Assembly (NCBI RefSeq): GCF_014648395.1
Contig: NZ_BMRA01000006.1
Span: forward strand, 221,100 to 285,099
Direction: 5' to 3'
Origin: Micromonospora fulviviridis
GTDB lineage: Bacteria; Actinomycetota; Actinomycetes; Mycobacteriales; Micromonosporaceae
Length of the DNA: 64,000 nucleotides
Part shown: one piece after another, positions 32,764 to 40,863 of the stretch
Numbering within the stretch: the stretch's first letter is position 1
Layout of the letters: each line of letters opens with the position of its first letter
The notes under the pieces: model-generated
Database searches by the model: none
What the model was told of the DNA's origin: nothing
The model's input: the letters and a program-made list of their open reading frames with translations, nothing else
Made by a program: the position numbers and the translations under genes

Positions 32764-34368
32764 TCAGTAGCCCGCGATCCGCGGCCAGCGCTGTTCCACG
32801 CCGGCCGCGGTGAGGCGGTCCTGGAAGTCGGCCAGCAGACGGGGGGTGTTGCGGACCGCACGCGGGGACTCGCCCCGCGCCAGACAGAAGTCGGCGAGCA
32901 GGCCGGCTACCTCGCCGACGTTCCACTCGACCGGGTGCAGCCGGTAGCTGCCGTTGGTGACGTGGGTGGTGCCGATGTTCTTGCCGGCCGGCAGCAGGTT
33001 CTCCATCCGCTGCGGGATCAGCGCGCCGAGCGGGATCTCGAACGGGCAGGAGCCGACGTCGATGTAGTTGTCGCCGCCGGTGGACGGGTGCAGGTCGATC
33101 CGGTACATGCCCACGCCCACCGCGTCCGGGTAGCCGACCGCGCCGTGGTCGCCCCGGACCGCCAGGGACAGGTCCTGCTCGACGACGGTGTACTCGGCCC
33201 GGATCCGGCGGGACTCGCGGATGTACGGGGCCTGGGCCAGGCCGTCGGCGCTGCCGGTCACGTCGCCGCGTAGCCGCAGGCCGGGGAAGCCGGTGCCGCC
33301 GTCGGGCCGGGGCGCCTCCGTCTGCAGCCAGTACAGCACCGAGTACGACAGCTCGCGGGCCTTGCTCAGGTGCCACGAGGCGTTCGGCACGTCGATGACC
33401 GGACCCTCGAAGTAGTCGATCATCGGCCAGTTGACCAGCGTGATGTCGCTGCCGTACGTGCCGTCGACGAAGTTGCGGCGCGCGGCGATCCGCCGGAACG
33501 TCCACAGGTTGCCGTCACCGGGGTTGACGCGCTGATCGGCGTTGACGCTCAACGGGTCGTCGTCCGGGTTGGGGGTGAAGCTGCGCTCGACGATCTCCAG
33601 CGTGCGCGGGTGCGGCGACTTCCAGGACAGCAGCCGGTCACCCCAGAAGTCGGGCTTGTAGTCGCGCCAGAAGTCGTATCCCGCCGGGCGGTCGATGGTG
33701 TGGTCGCCGTCGACGTGGTCGATGGCGAAGCAGACCGACACCGCCTGCATGTTCATCGGCTGGGCCTCGGCCGGGGCGCTCGGCTCACCGGTCTCCGCCC
33801 GCGACTCGAATCCGGTGACGTACTCGGTGCCGGTCAGCGGCAGCAACTCGCCGGTCTCGGTGGCGTCCAGGACGTACGGCGCGACCACGTCGATCCGCTC
33901 GTCCCGGTCGCGGTGGGCCAGCGTCACGCCGGTCACCCGGTCGCCGTCGGTCTCCGCGGCGACCGGCCGGTACGGCTGCAGCACCCGCAGCCGGCCCGAA
34001 CCGCGGTACGGGGCGAGCATCTCCTCGAGGACCGCGACGGCCACCCGCGGCTCGTGGCAGAGCCGGCTCACCCAGCCCGCACCCGGGTTGAGGTCGGTCC
34101 AGGCCCGGGACCGCTCGGTCAACGGGAAGTGGCGACGGTAGTAGTCGCGGATGCCGTTGCGCAGCGCCCGGTAGCTGGCGGTGGCGCCGAACTGCTCGAT
34201 CCAGGAGTGCTCGTCCGGCGGGACGGCCTGGCTGGTGAGCTGCCCGCCGAGCCAGTCGAACTCCTCGGTCAGGATGACCGACCGGCCGGTCCGGGCCGCG
34301 GCGAGCGCCGCGGCGACACCGCCCAGTCCGCCCCCGACGACGAGGACGTCCGCACGCATGATGACCAC
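32764..34368 (-). CDS. FAD-dependent oxidoreductase (FAD_oxidored family)
   Basis: A 534-residue flavoprotein of the PF12831-like group. The Rossmann FAD motif is VLVVGGGLGGVAAALAAARTG near the start, followed by LTEEFDWLGGQLTSQ, a family hallmark; the second half has YIDVGSCPFEIPLGALIP and NLLPAGKNIGTTHVTNGSYRLHPVEW-type blocks. No signal peptide is seen. GTG at 34368 is favoured by GGAAGGAAG 6 bases upstream; ATG at 34359 is possible. Such proteins recur in sugar-utilisation loci, probably oxidising a sugar or cyclitol; the substrate is not known. Confidence 0.85.
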   Translation of the reverse strand: MVIMRADVLVVGGGLGGVAAALAAARTGRSVILTEEFDWLGGQLTSQAVPPDEHSWIEQFGATASYRALRNGIRDYYRRHFPLTERSRAWTDLNPGAGWVSRLCHEPRVAVAVLEEMLAPYRGSGRLRVLQPYRPVAAETDGDRVTGVTLAHRDRDERIDVVAPYVLDATETGELLPLTGTEYVTGFESRAETGEPSAPAEAQPMNMQAVSVCFAIDHVDGDHTIDRPAGYDFWRDYKPDFWGDRLLSWKSPHPRTLEIVERSFTPNPDDDPLSVNADQRVNPGDGNLWTFRRIAARRNFVDGTYGSDITLVNWPMIDYFEGPVIDVPNASWHLSKARELSYSVLYWLQTEAPRPDGGTGFPGLRLRGDVTGSADGLAQAPYIRESRRIRAEYTVVEQDLSLAVRGDHGAVGYPDAVGVGMYRIDLHPSTGGDNYIDVGSCPFEIPLGALIPQRMENLLPAGKNIGTTHVTNGSYRLHPVEWNVGEVAGLLADFCLARGESPRAVRNTPRLLADFQDRLTAAGVEQRWPRIAGY

Positions 34369-34398
34369 TTGCTTCCTTCCAGTTGCGCGGCCGACCGC

Positions 34399-35445
34399 TC
34401 AGCGTCGGTCGACCGCCGGATCAGGGGTGCCGAGGGTGCTGCCCTCGACGAGTTCGCAGGGGAGAAGTCGCTGCTGGAGGCCGCCGGCGCTGCCGTCGAT
34501 GACGCCGGTCAGCACCTCGACCGACTGCCGGCCCATCTCCTCGCGGGGGATGCGGAACCCGGTGAACACGATGTCGGTGGGAACGGGGACGGTCGGGTCG
34601 CCGAGGGTCACGATCGACAGGTCGCCGGGCACGGTCAGGCCGCGCCGGCGGGCGGCCGCCTCCAGCGCCACCGCCGTGGCGAAGTCCTCCACGAAGGCCA
34701 CGGTGCTGCCGTCGGCCAGCAGGTCGTCGAGGGTCGTGTCGGCCGCCTGGGGCGCCGCGGACACCTGACGGGCGCTCTCCGCGGTGGCCGCGGCGGTGGC
34801 GAAACCCGCACGCCGGTCCTGCGAGGACTCGGCGGTCATGCCCATGCCCACGTACGTCAGGCGCCGGTGACCGTGCCGCAGTGCCGCCTCGACGAGCCGG
34901 GCCACCGCCGCGGCGTAGTCGGCGCCGACGTAGGGGACCGGCCCGCCGGCGTCGTCGCGGCGACCGACGGCGACGTACGGATATCCGTCCCCGTTGAGCC
35001 GGTGCAGTTCCGCGCCGGGGATCTCGCGCCCGAGCAGGATGCACCCGTCGGCCAGGCGCAGCCGGTTGTCCTGGTGGAAGATGCGCCGCCGGCCGTCCAC
35101 CACGGGTGCGCTGGTGAACAGCAGCAGGTCGCAGCCGACCCGCTCGGCGTACTCCTCGATGCCGAGCAGGAACGGGTGGAAGAAGTCGCGGCTGCCGCTG
35201 GGAAAGGCGGGCTCGTACGTGAAGACGCCGATGATCCGGTTGAACCGCGAGGCGAGGCGGCGCGCCACTGGGTCGGCGGCGTAGCCGGTCTCGGCGATGA
35301 CCCGCAACACCCGGTCCCGGGTCTCCGGGGCGATGCGGACCTCAGCGTCGGTGCGGTTGTTGAGCACCAGCGACACGGTCGCCTGACTGACACCGGCCAT
35401 CCGCGCGATGTCACGTTGGGTGACGCGTCTGGGGGGAGCGGTCAC
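34399..35445 (-). CDS. LacI-family transcriptional regulator
   Basis: A 348-residue LacI repressor. The N-terminal HTH is textbook (TQRDIARMAGVSQATVSLVLNNR) with the hinge-like ETRDRVLRVIAETGYAADPVARRLAS, then a periplasmic-binding-like effector domain. GTG start. It heads the amino-sugar operon on the same strand and is divergent from the secreted beta-propeller gene. Three palindromes of the form GCTAATrCGyATTAGC in the 375-bp gap are its likely operators, giving coordinated control of both arms. Confidence 0.93.
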   Translation of the reverse strand: MTAPPRRVTQRDIARMAGVSQATVSLVLNNRTDAEVRIAPETRDRVLRVIAETGYAADPVARRLASRFNRIIGVFTYEPAFPSGSRDFFHPFLLGIEEYAERVGCDLLLFTSAPVVDGRRRIFHQDNRLRLADGCILLGREIPGAELHRLNGDGYPYVAVGRRDDAGGPVPYVGADYAAAVARLVEAALRHGHRRLTYVGMGMTAESSQDRRAGFATAAATAESARQVSAAPQAADTTLDDLLADGSTVAFVEDFATAVALEAAARRRGLTVPGDLSIVTLGDPTVPVPTDIVFTGFRIPREEMGRQSVEVLTGVIDGSAGGLQQRLLPCELVEGSTLGTPDPAVDRR

Positions 35446-35464
35446 GTCGGGTCCTTCCGGTGCG

Positions 35465-35480
35465 GCTAATGCGTATTAGC
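35465..35480. promoter_or_regulatory. LacI operator 1
   Basis: GCTAATGCGTATTAGC, a 16-bp near-perfect palindrome with the central CG step typical of LacI sites, 20 bases upstream of the lacI-type gene start. Confidence 0.85.
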
Positions 35481-35566
35481 GCTCGGCGTTGGGATGGAGC
35501 CTGATGCGTGGATCGGCGTGTGTCAAGAGGTGGCCGCAAGATTTCGGCGCGATGAACTGGCTGGAG

Positions 35567-35578
35567 TAATGCGCATTA
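35567..35578. promoter_or_regulatory. LacI operator 2
   Basis: TAATGCGCATTA, a perfect 12-bp palindrome extended by AGC/GC on one side. It lies between the outer operators; centre spacings of about 100 and 123 bases would permit DNA looping. Confidence 0.8.
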
Positions 35579-35687
35579 GCGAACAGGCAACCGATCAGTT
35601 GGTCGGTGGCCTGAGCGGATCGGCGCCGCGCCGGATGGCCTCTTGACAGAAACGCCGCCGAGCGAGCAACATTCGAGAAACATAGAT

Positions 35688-35703
35688 GCTAATACGTATT
35701 AGC
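35688..35703. promoter_or_regulatory. LacI operator 3
   Basis: GCTAATACGTATTAGC, a perfect 16-bp palindrome, 118 bases upstream of the beta-propeller gene. A TTGACA (35643-35648) precedes it, so binding could block that promoter. The remainder of 35446-35820 holds no gene. Confidence 0.85.
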
Positions 35704-35820
35704 ACGGCGGCGCCACGGCGCGCCCGCCGATCGATGCCCCCTGGTTCCTTACTCAGAGTCATCTTGCGCTGCTCACGAGCCGTCACCGCGTCCGATCGCA
35801 CCGACAGAAGAGGAAGCCGC

Positions 35821-37179
35821 ATGACGAAGCCACCCGTCCCGTCCTCCCGGCGCGCCGTCCTGGCCACGGCCGGCGCCGGCCTGCTCGTCGCCGCCATGGC
35901 CGGCGCCGCACCGGCCGCTGCCGATCCGGGCCTCGACTTCCCCCAGTTCAGCTACCAGGGCACCGCGTTCGACAAGAGCGCCCTCGCCTACAACCCGACG
36001 AACGAGTTCATCTTCCCGAGCGTCATCCGGGCCGCCGACTACTTCCCGAACCCGCTCGGCACCTACTACCTGTACTACGCACCGCACGAGCGTCCCGGCG
36101 GGATCGCCCTCGCGTACTCCGACTCGATCAACGGTCCGTGGACCGAGTACAGCGCCAACCCCCTGGTCAGCAACACCTGGCTGCCGTACTACTCCACGGT
36201 CAGCCACATCTCCTCGCCGCACGCGGTGTGGATCGAGGGCGAGCGGAAGCTCTTCCTCTACTTCCACGGCGAGAACTCCATCACCCGGTACGCGACCTCC
36301 GACGACGGCATCCACTTCAGCTACGGGGGCACCGCGGTCAGCCGCAACGACACGACCGGCGGCGAGACCTCCTACGCCCGGGTGTTCGAGCAGGCCGTGC
36401 CGCGCCTGGGCACCCGGTACCTGATGCTCTTCATGGACAACCCCACGGGTGGGGCGCCCGGCCCGACCGGGCCGGTGTCCCGCCGGATCCGCTGGGCCGT
36501 CTCGAACGACGCGCGCACCTGGACCATGCAGCCCGAGCCGATCGTGACCCCGCAGGGTGACGAAGGCCCGAACGCCTCGGGACCGTTCTTCCTGCGCTGG
36601 AACGACCGCAACCTGGTGATCTACCACGCCGCCGACGGCAACATGCACGCCGTGGACGTGGGGGAGGGCTTCGACCAGGAGATCCACCTCGGCGTCGTGC
36701 ACGACTCGATGTCCGCCGCCCCCGACCTCGGCCGCTCGGCCGCGCCGACGTTCTACTTCGACGGCCAGACCGCGCACATGTACTACGAAGCCGGCGGCCG
36801 GCTCACCGCGACCATCGCGCACGCCACCGCCGCCCTGGCAGACCCGTTGCCGGTACGGCAGCTCGACTGTGCCGTGGACCGACCGGTCCTGTGGCCGCCG
36901 AACCACGAGCTGGTCGACGTCAACGTGAGCGTGGACCTGCGCGACGGCGTGCTAGGTCCGAACGCGTTCACCCTGACCGGCGTGACCGGGGGTGACGCCG
37001 CGGACGTCAGCGGCTTCGTCACCGGTGCGCCGGACACGAGCGGCCAGCTCCGGGCCGAGCGGGACGGGAACGGCGGCGACCGGGTCTACCAGCTCACGTA
37101 TGCCGGTCACGACGAGATCGGACGGCCGGTCGGCTGCACCGTCACCGTCACCGTCCCGCACGACCAGGGAACCAACTAG
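35821..37179 (+). CDS. Secreted five-bladed beta-propeller (GH43/GH32-like) protein
   Basis: A 452-residue exported protein with a Tat-like signal (SSRRAVLATAGAGLLVAAMAG). The middle (about 55-340) shows repeated blades such as YYLYYAPHERPGGIALAYSDSINGPW and FHGENSITRYATSDDGIHFSYGG, the pattern of family 43/32-type glycosidases or sugar-binding propellers. The last 100 residues look like an Ig-type domain. Catalytic acids cannot be assigned with certainty. ATG follows AGAGGAAGC. Divergent from the LacI regulon, it probably releases or binds the polymer whose sugar the importer takes up. Confidence 0.75.
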   Translation: MTKPPVPSSRRAVLATAGAGLLVAAMAGAAPAAADPGLDFPQFSYQGTAFDKSALAYNPTNEFIFPSVIRAADYFPNPLGTYYLYYAPHERPGGIALAYSDSINGPWTEYSANPLVSNTWLPYYSTVSHISSPHAVWIEGERKLFLYFHGENSITRYATSDDGIHFSYGGTAVSRNDTTGGETSYARVFEQAVPRLGTRYLMLFMDNPTGGAPGPTGPVSRRIRWAVSNDARTWTMQPEPIVTPQGDEGPNASGPFFLRWNDRNLVIYHAADGNMHAVDVGEGFDQEIHLGVVHDSMSAAPDLGRSAAPTFYFDGQTAHMYYEAGGRLTATIAHATAALADPLPVRQLDCAVDRPVLWPPNHELVDVNVSVDLRDGVLGPNAFTLTGVTGGDAADVSGFVTGAPDTSGQLRAERDGNGGDRVYQLTYAGHDEIGRPVGCTVTVTVPHDQGTN

Positions 37180-37190
37180 GTCGCCTCGCC

Positions 37191-37230
37191 GATCGCCGAG
37201 GGCTGCCCGATCAAGCGGCCCTCGGCGATC
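37191..37230 (+). terminator. Terminator after the beta-propeller gene
   Basis: Thirteen-base perfect arms (GATCGCCGAGGGC at 37191-37203 and complement at 37218-37230), loop 14 nt, starting 11 bases after the stop. Confidence 0.75.
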
Positions 37231-37239
37231 CGGTGGCGT

Positions 37240-37321
37240 CGCCGGTCCTTCATCCCGGGGATCACCGCCTGGACGCGGCGGCGGCGCAGGTAGGCGCGGT
37301 TGGCCCGGCTCGCAGGCCGAC
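37240..37321 (-). pseudogene. Relic of an IS5-type transposase
   Basis: The minus strand reads GRPASRANRAYLRRRRVQAV then IPGMKDRRRHR in one frame. This resembles the late catalytic region of IS5-family DDE transposases (xxSRxNRAYLRRRGIxAVIPEKxDQ). Nothing else of the element remains: no start, no DDE triad and no terminal repeats. The relic abuts the terminator at 37191-37230. Recognition is by motif only. Confidence 0.5.
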
Positions 37322-37338
37322 CCGGGCCTACCCCGCCG

Positions 37339-37827
37339 CTACTTGCCGGACCACGACCAGAGGTAGTCGAGTTCCATGATGTAGAACTGTTCCTTGTACC
37401 CTGCGGACGCGCTGTGCGCGCCTGCCTCGACCCAGTCGAAGTTGCACCTGACCCAGGTGCCGTAGCCGTGGTTGTTCCGGCAGAGGCGGTCGCTGACGCC
37501 GTTGGCAGAGCCGACGTAGCCCATCGCGGCGTAGCCGTCGGCCTTGCCGTCTCTGACGTAAACGTAGTCGCCGTCGTAGTCGACGCAGATCGACGTGTAT
37601 GCGTAGGCCAGCGTCGTCGTCATGCATTCGCCCTGCGGGAGCCCGACCGCCACGCCGGTCTGGCAACTCACGTAGTCGTACTCGCACGTCTTGTAGTAGT
37701 TGTCCTCGGCCATGGCCGCGGACGGCAGGGCGAAGACTCCGACCGTGGCCGCCACGAGTGTGCAGACCACGCCGCGCACGAAGGTCCGGTACACGCCGTG
37801 CCGCAGTCGATCGGTGAGGGTACTCAA
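37339..37827 (-). CDS. Small secreted cysteine-containing protein
   Basis: An unrecognised exported protein. A signal peptide is clear (TFVRGVVCTLVAATVGVFALPSAAMA), leaving a mature domain of about 120 residues with several cysteines (TCEYDYVSCQTG, GECMT, SICVDY, RLCRNN, RCNFDW) suggesting disulfides, and many tyrosines and tryptophans. It ends in ELDYLWSWSGK. The start is uncertain: TTG at 37827 or an in-frame GTG about 11 codons later; no strong ribosome site is seen. It has no obvious operon partner. Possibly an extracellular enzyme inhibitor or small binding protein, but no function is assigned. Confidence 0.65.
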   Translation of the reverse strand: MSTLTDRLRHGVYRTFVRGVVCTLVAATVGVFALPSAAMAEDNYYKTCEYDYVSCQTGVAVGLPQGECMTTTLAYAYTSICVDYDGDYVYVRDGKADGYAAMGYVGSANGVSDRLCRNNHGYGTWVRCNFDWVEAGAHSASAGYKEQFYIMELDYLWSWSGK

Positions 37828-38051
37828 GAGCAGTGTCCATTCTGGATCAACGGATCGCGCTCTGCGATCGCCGGACTATATCCGTAGGGTCGTTGCGCAA
37901 TTGAGCATCAAGGCTCTGAGCAGGGCCTACACGGAGCGAGTGGCCTTTGTGGAGGCTATCGACGCCCAAACTCCGCGCGAGTCGTCGCCGCCCTTCGGGT
38001 ACGCCGGAGCGGACATCTGCTCGACGTCGGGCTGGTGGCCGAGCCCGGGGG

Positions 38052-38924
38052 TCAGGCGAGCTCGGCGAGTCGCGCTGCGACCCGTTGCTCGGCCAGTTCC
38101 TGCGCGAATGCCACCGGGTGGCGGTCGGGCATCGTCTGCACCTCGGTGACGCCGAGCGCCGCGTACTCGGCCACCTCGGCCACGAACGCGTCGACGTCGG
38201 CCAGGGCCGGTCGCATGACCAGCACGGTCTTCTCGATGCTGCCGTAGTCCCGGCCTTCGGCGGCGCAGTGCTCCCGCAGTACGTCGAGCTTGTTCGCCAC
38301 CTCCGCCGGGCTGTTGCCGAACAGGTTGCAGGCATCGGCGTAGCGGGCCACGAGCCGCAGGGTCTTCTTCTCGCCGCCGCCCCCGATCATGATCGGGGGG
38401 TGCGGTCGGCTGATCGGCGCCGGCACGTTCAGCGTCTCCGCCAGTTGGTAGTGCCTGCCGTCGAACCGGCCGTTGTCGTCGCTCCACATCTGCAGGCAGA
38501 TCTGCAACGTCTCCTCGAGCCGCTCGAAGCGCTCGCTGACCGAAACGACCGGTACGCCGAGGCCACGCTGCTCACGGTCGTACCACGACGCGCCGATGCC
38601 GAGCCGCGCCCGCCCGCCGGAGAGCACGTCGAGCGTGGTGACGATCTTGGCGAGCAGGCCCGGATAGCGGTACATCACCCCGGTGACCAGGACACCGAGC
38701 GTCATCCGCTCGGTCTTGCCCGCCACGTAGCCGAGGGTCGTGTAGGCCTCGAGCATCGGCTCCTCGGCGGAGGTGGTGAACTCCATCTGGAAGTAGTGGT
38801 CCATGACGCTGAATGCGGACACCCCGGCCTGCTCCGCGATCCGGGCGGTCTCCGCCAGGGTCCCGGCCATCTCGGACGGGTCGGCGGGCGTGGAGAAGTT
38901 CCAGTAGTGCAGACCGAGCCTCAT
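38052..38924 (-). CDS. LLM-class F420-dependent oxidoreductase
   Basis: A 290-residue luciferase-like monooxygenase-fold enzyme. Evidence: MRLGLHYWNF start, GVSAFSVMDHYFQM near 35-48, MTLGVLVTGVMYRYPGLLAKIVTTLDVLSGGRARLGIGASW (about 74-115) and HPPIMIGGGGEKKTLRLVARYAD near 175. The GGGGEKKTL block marks the F420-using branch. These enzymes reduce or oxidise diverse substrates by hydride transfer from F420; the substrate is unknown. It is single and divergent from the ugp-like operon. Confidence 0.88.
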   Translation of the reverse strand: MRLGLHYWNFSTPADPSEMAGTLAETARIAEQAGVSAFSVMDHYFQMEFTTSAEEPMLEAYTTLGYVAGKTERMTLGVLVTGVMYRYPGLLAKIVTTLDVLSGGRARLGIGASWYDREQRGLGVPVVSVSERFERLEETLQICLQMWSDDNGRFDGRHYQLAETLNVPAPISRPHPPIMIGGGGEKKTLRLVARYADACNLFGNSPAEVANKLDVLREHCAAEGRDYGSIEKTVLVMRPALADVDAFVAEVAEYAALGVTEVQTMPDRHPVAFAQELAEQRVAARLAELA

Positions 38925-38988
38925 CGCTCATCCCCTCACGTCCCTGGGCCAACTGGCATTATGCCGGCCGTTGGGCTCTCGCACCGCC

Positions 38989-39007
38989 GCTGGAAGGAAC
39001 TTCCAGC
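38989..39007. promoter_or_regulatory. Operator-like palindrome upstream of the ugp-like operon
   Basis: GCTGGAAG-gaa-CTTCCAGC, perfect 8-bp arms around a 3-nt centre, 44 bases before the permease start and just upstream of a TACTGT -10. A repressor or activator of glycerol-phosphate uptake could bind here; no regulator gene is adjacent. Confidence 0.65.
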
Positions 39008-39050
39008 TCCGGGTCCTGCGGAGAAGGATTTCTTTCGATACTGTGCTGCC

Positions 39051-40016
39051 GTGCCGCCCCCTCCTACCGTCAGCGCCCCACCGGACGACCGCGCGCCGAC
39101 CACAGAGTCCACACGCTCCCCTGTCCGACGAAAGGAGCCCGCGCGCTTCACCGAAACCGGTCTCGGGTGGCTGCTGCTGCTCCCGTCGGTCGTGGTCTTC
39201 GCGCTGTTCGTGTTCTGGCCGCTGGGGCGCACCCTGTACCTGTCCGTGCACGGCAACGACCTCTTCGGCGCCCCGTCGGTGTACGTCGGTGCGGAGCACT
39301 ACCGGGAGATGCTGACCGCCGAGTTCGGCAAGGTGCTCGCCACGACGGGCCTGTTCACATTGTTCTCCGTGGTGCCGGCCGTTCTGGGCGCGCTGGTCGT
39401 GGTGCTGCTGCTGGAGGCGCGCATCCGCGGCGTACGGGTGCTGCGCACCGCGTTCGCGCTGCCGTTCGCCTTCTCGGTGGCGACCGCGTCGGTCGTCTTC
39501 GCCGTCATCTACAACCCGGCGATCGGCGTGGCGAACGGCCTGCTCGGCTCCCTGGGGATCGACCGGGTCAACTGGCTGACCGACCCGTCGATCGCGCTGC
39601 CCGCGGTCTGCGCCGCGACGGTGTGGATGAACTTCGGTTACAACGTCCTGGTGCTCTCCGCCGGCGTCGCGGCGATCTCACCCGAGGTGGTCGAGGCGGC
39701 GCGGCTGGACGGCGCGACCGGCTGGCGGCTGGCGTCCCGGATCACGGTGCCGCTGCTGTCTCCGCAACTGTTCTTCCTCGTCGTGGTGTCCACGATCCAC
39801 GCGTTGCAGAGCTTCGGGCAGATCCACATCCTCACCAAGGGTGGCCCGGACCAGGCCACGACGACGCTGGTCTACTCGATCTACGAGAAGGCGTTCGCCT
39901 TCGGGTCCTCCGACTTCGGATCAGCCAGCGCTCAGGCCGTCGTGCTGCTGGTCGTCATGCTCGGCTGCACGGCCGTCCAGTTCGGCATCCTCGAGCGGCG
40001 GGTCCACTATCGATGA
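39051..40016 (+). CDS. ugpA: Glycerol-3-phosphate-type ABC permease (UgpA-like)
   Basis: A 321-residue MalF/UgpA-type permease with a proline-rich N-terminus and six helices. The EAA loop is VEAARLDGATGWRLASRITVP (within about 215-235), followed by HILTKGGPDQATTTLVYSIYE. The GTG at 39051 lies 7 bases after TACTGT (39039-39044), suggesting a leaderless mRNA; an upstream ATG would place the palindrome at 38989 inside the gene. Its stop overlaps the next start (ATGA). The ugp assignment is from the neighbouring phosphodiesterase and binding protein, so it is provisional. Confidence 0.8.
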   Translation: MPPPPTVSAPPDDRAPTTESTRSPVRRKEPARFTETGLGWLLLLPSVVVFALFVFWPLGRTLYLSVHGNDLFGAPSVYVGAEHYREMLTAEFGKVLATTGLFTLFSVVPAVLGALVVVLLLEARIRGVRVLRTAFALPFAFSVATASVVFAVIYNPAIGVANGLLGSLGIDRVNWLTDPSIALPAVCAATVWMNFGYNVLVLSAGVAAISPEVVEAARLDGATGWRLASRITVPLLSPQLFFLVVVSTIHALQSFGQIHILTKGGPDQATTTLVYSIYEKAFAFGSSDFGSASAQAVVLLVVMLGCTAVQFGILERRVHYR

Positions 40017-40843
40017 AGAAGATCAGTTTGGGGCAGGTCGCCGTCTACGTCGTGCTCGGCCTGGCCGCGATCCCGGTTCTGTTCCCCATCTACTACGGCT
40101 TCGTCGGCGCCGTGATGGGTCCCGGTGACCTCGCGACCTACCCGCCCGCGCTGGTACCACACGGGCTGCACTGGCAGAACATCAGCGACGTCTTCCGCTC
40201 GGTGCCGCTCGACCGCTTCTACGTCAACTCCGCCATCCAGGCCGGGGCCATCACGTTGGCCCAGATCGTCACGAGCATCCTGGCCGCGTACGCCTTCGCG
40301 TTCCTTCGCCTGCCGGCGAAGGCGGTGACGTTCGCTCTGTTCCTCGCCACCCTCATGGTGCCGTGGGAAGCGATCATCATCCCCAACTACCTGGCCATCT
40401 CCGGCTGGGGCCTGGCGCGGGGCGGGTTGACCTACCTCGGTCTCGTGCTGCCCTTCCTCGCCTCGGCGTTCGGCACGTTCCTGCTGCGTCAGGCCTTCCT
40501 GCAGTTCCCCACCGAGTTGCGGGACGCCGCGGTGATCGACGGGTGCGGTCACTGGCGCCTGCTGTGGCGGGTCATCGTGCCGCTGTCCAAGCCGTCGATC
40601 GCGGCGGTCGGGGTCTACGTCTTCCTCTCGGCGTGGAACCAGTACTTCTGGCCGCTGATCCTGATCCGAGACTCCGAGTACCAGACCCTGCAGATCGGCA
40701 TCTCGCAGCTCAACGACGCCGAGGTGGCGCAACCGGGCCTGGTCCTCGCCGGCGTCGCCCTGTCCCTGCTCCCCACGCTGGCCGTCGTGCTCTTCGGCCA
40801 GCGCTACATCGTCCGCGGCCTCACCGCCGGCGCGCTGCGTTAA
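40013..40843 (+). CDS. ugpE: Glycerol-3-phosphate-type ABC permease (UgpE-like)
   Basis: A 276-residue MalG/UgpE-type permease with six helices and an EAA-like loop (ELRDAAVIDGCGHWRLLWRV). The C-terminus YIVRGLTAGALR matches UgpE-type proteins. It overlaps the partner permease by four bases and is followed after 20 bases by the binding protein. The ATPase is not encoded here and must be supplied in trans. Confidence 0.83.
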   Translation: MKKISLGQVAVYVVLGLAAIPVLFPIYYGFVGAVMGPGDLATYPPALVPHGLHWQNISDVFRSVPLDRFYVNSAIQAGAITLAQIVTSILAAYAFAFLRLPAKAVTFALFLATLMVPWEAIIIPNYLAISGWGLARGGLTYLGLVLPFLASAFGTFLLRQAFLQFPTELRDAAVIDGCGHWRLLWRVIVPLSKPSIAAVGVYVFLSAWNQYFWPLILIRDSEYQTLQIGISQLNDAEVAQPGLVLAGVALSLLPTLAVVLFGQRYIVRGLTAGALR

Positions 40844-40863
40844 TTCTCAAAGAGGAGAAGCCC

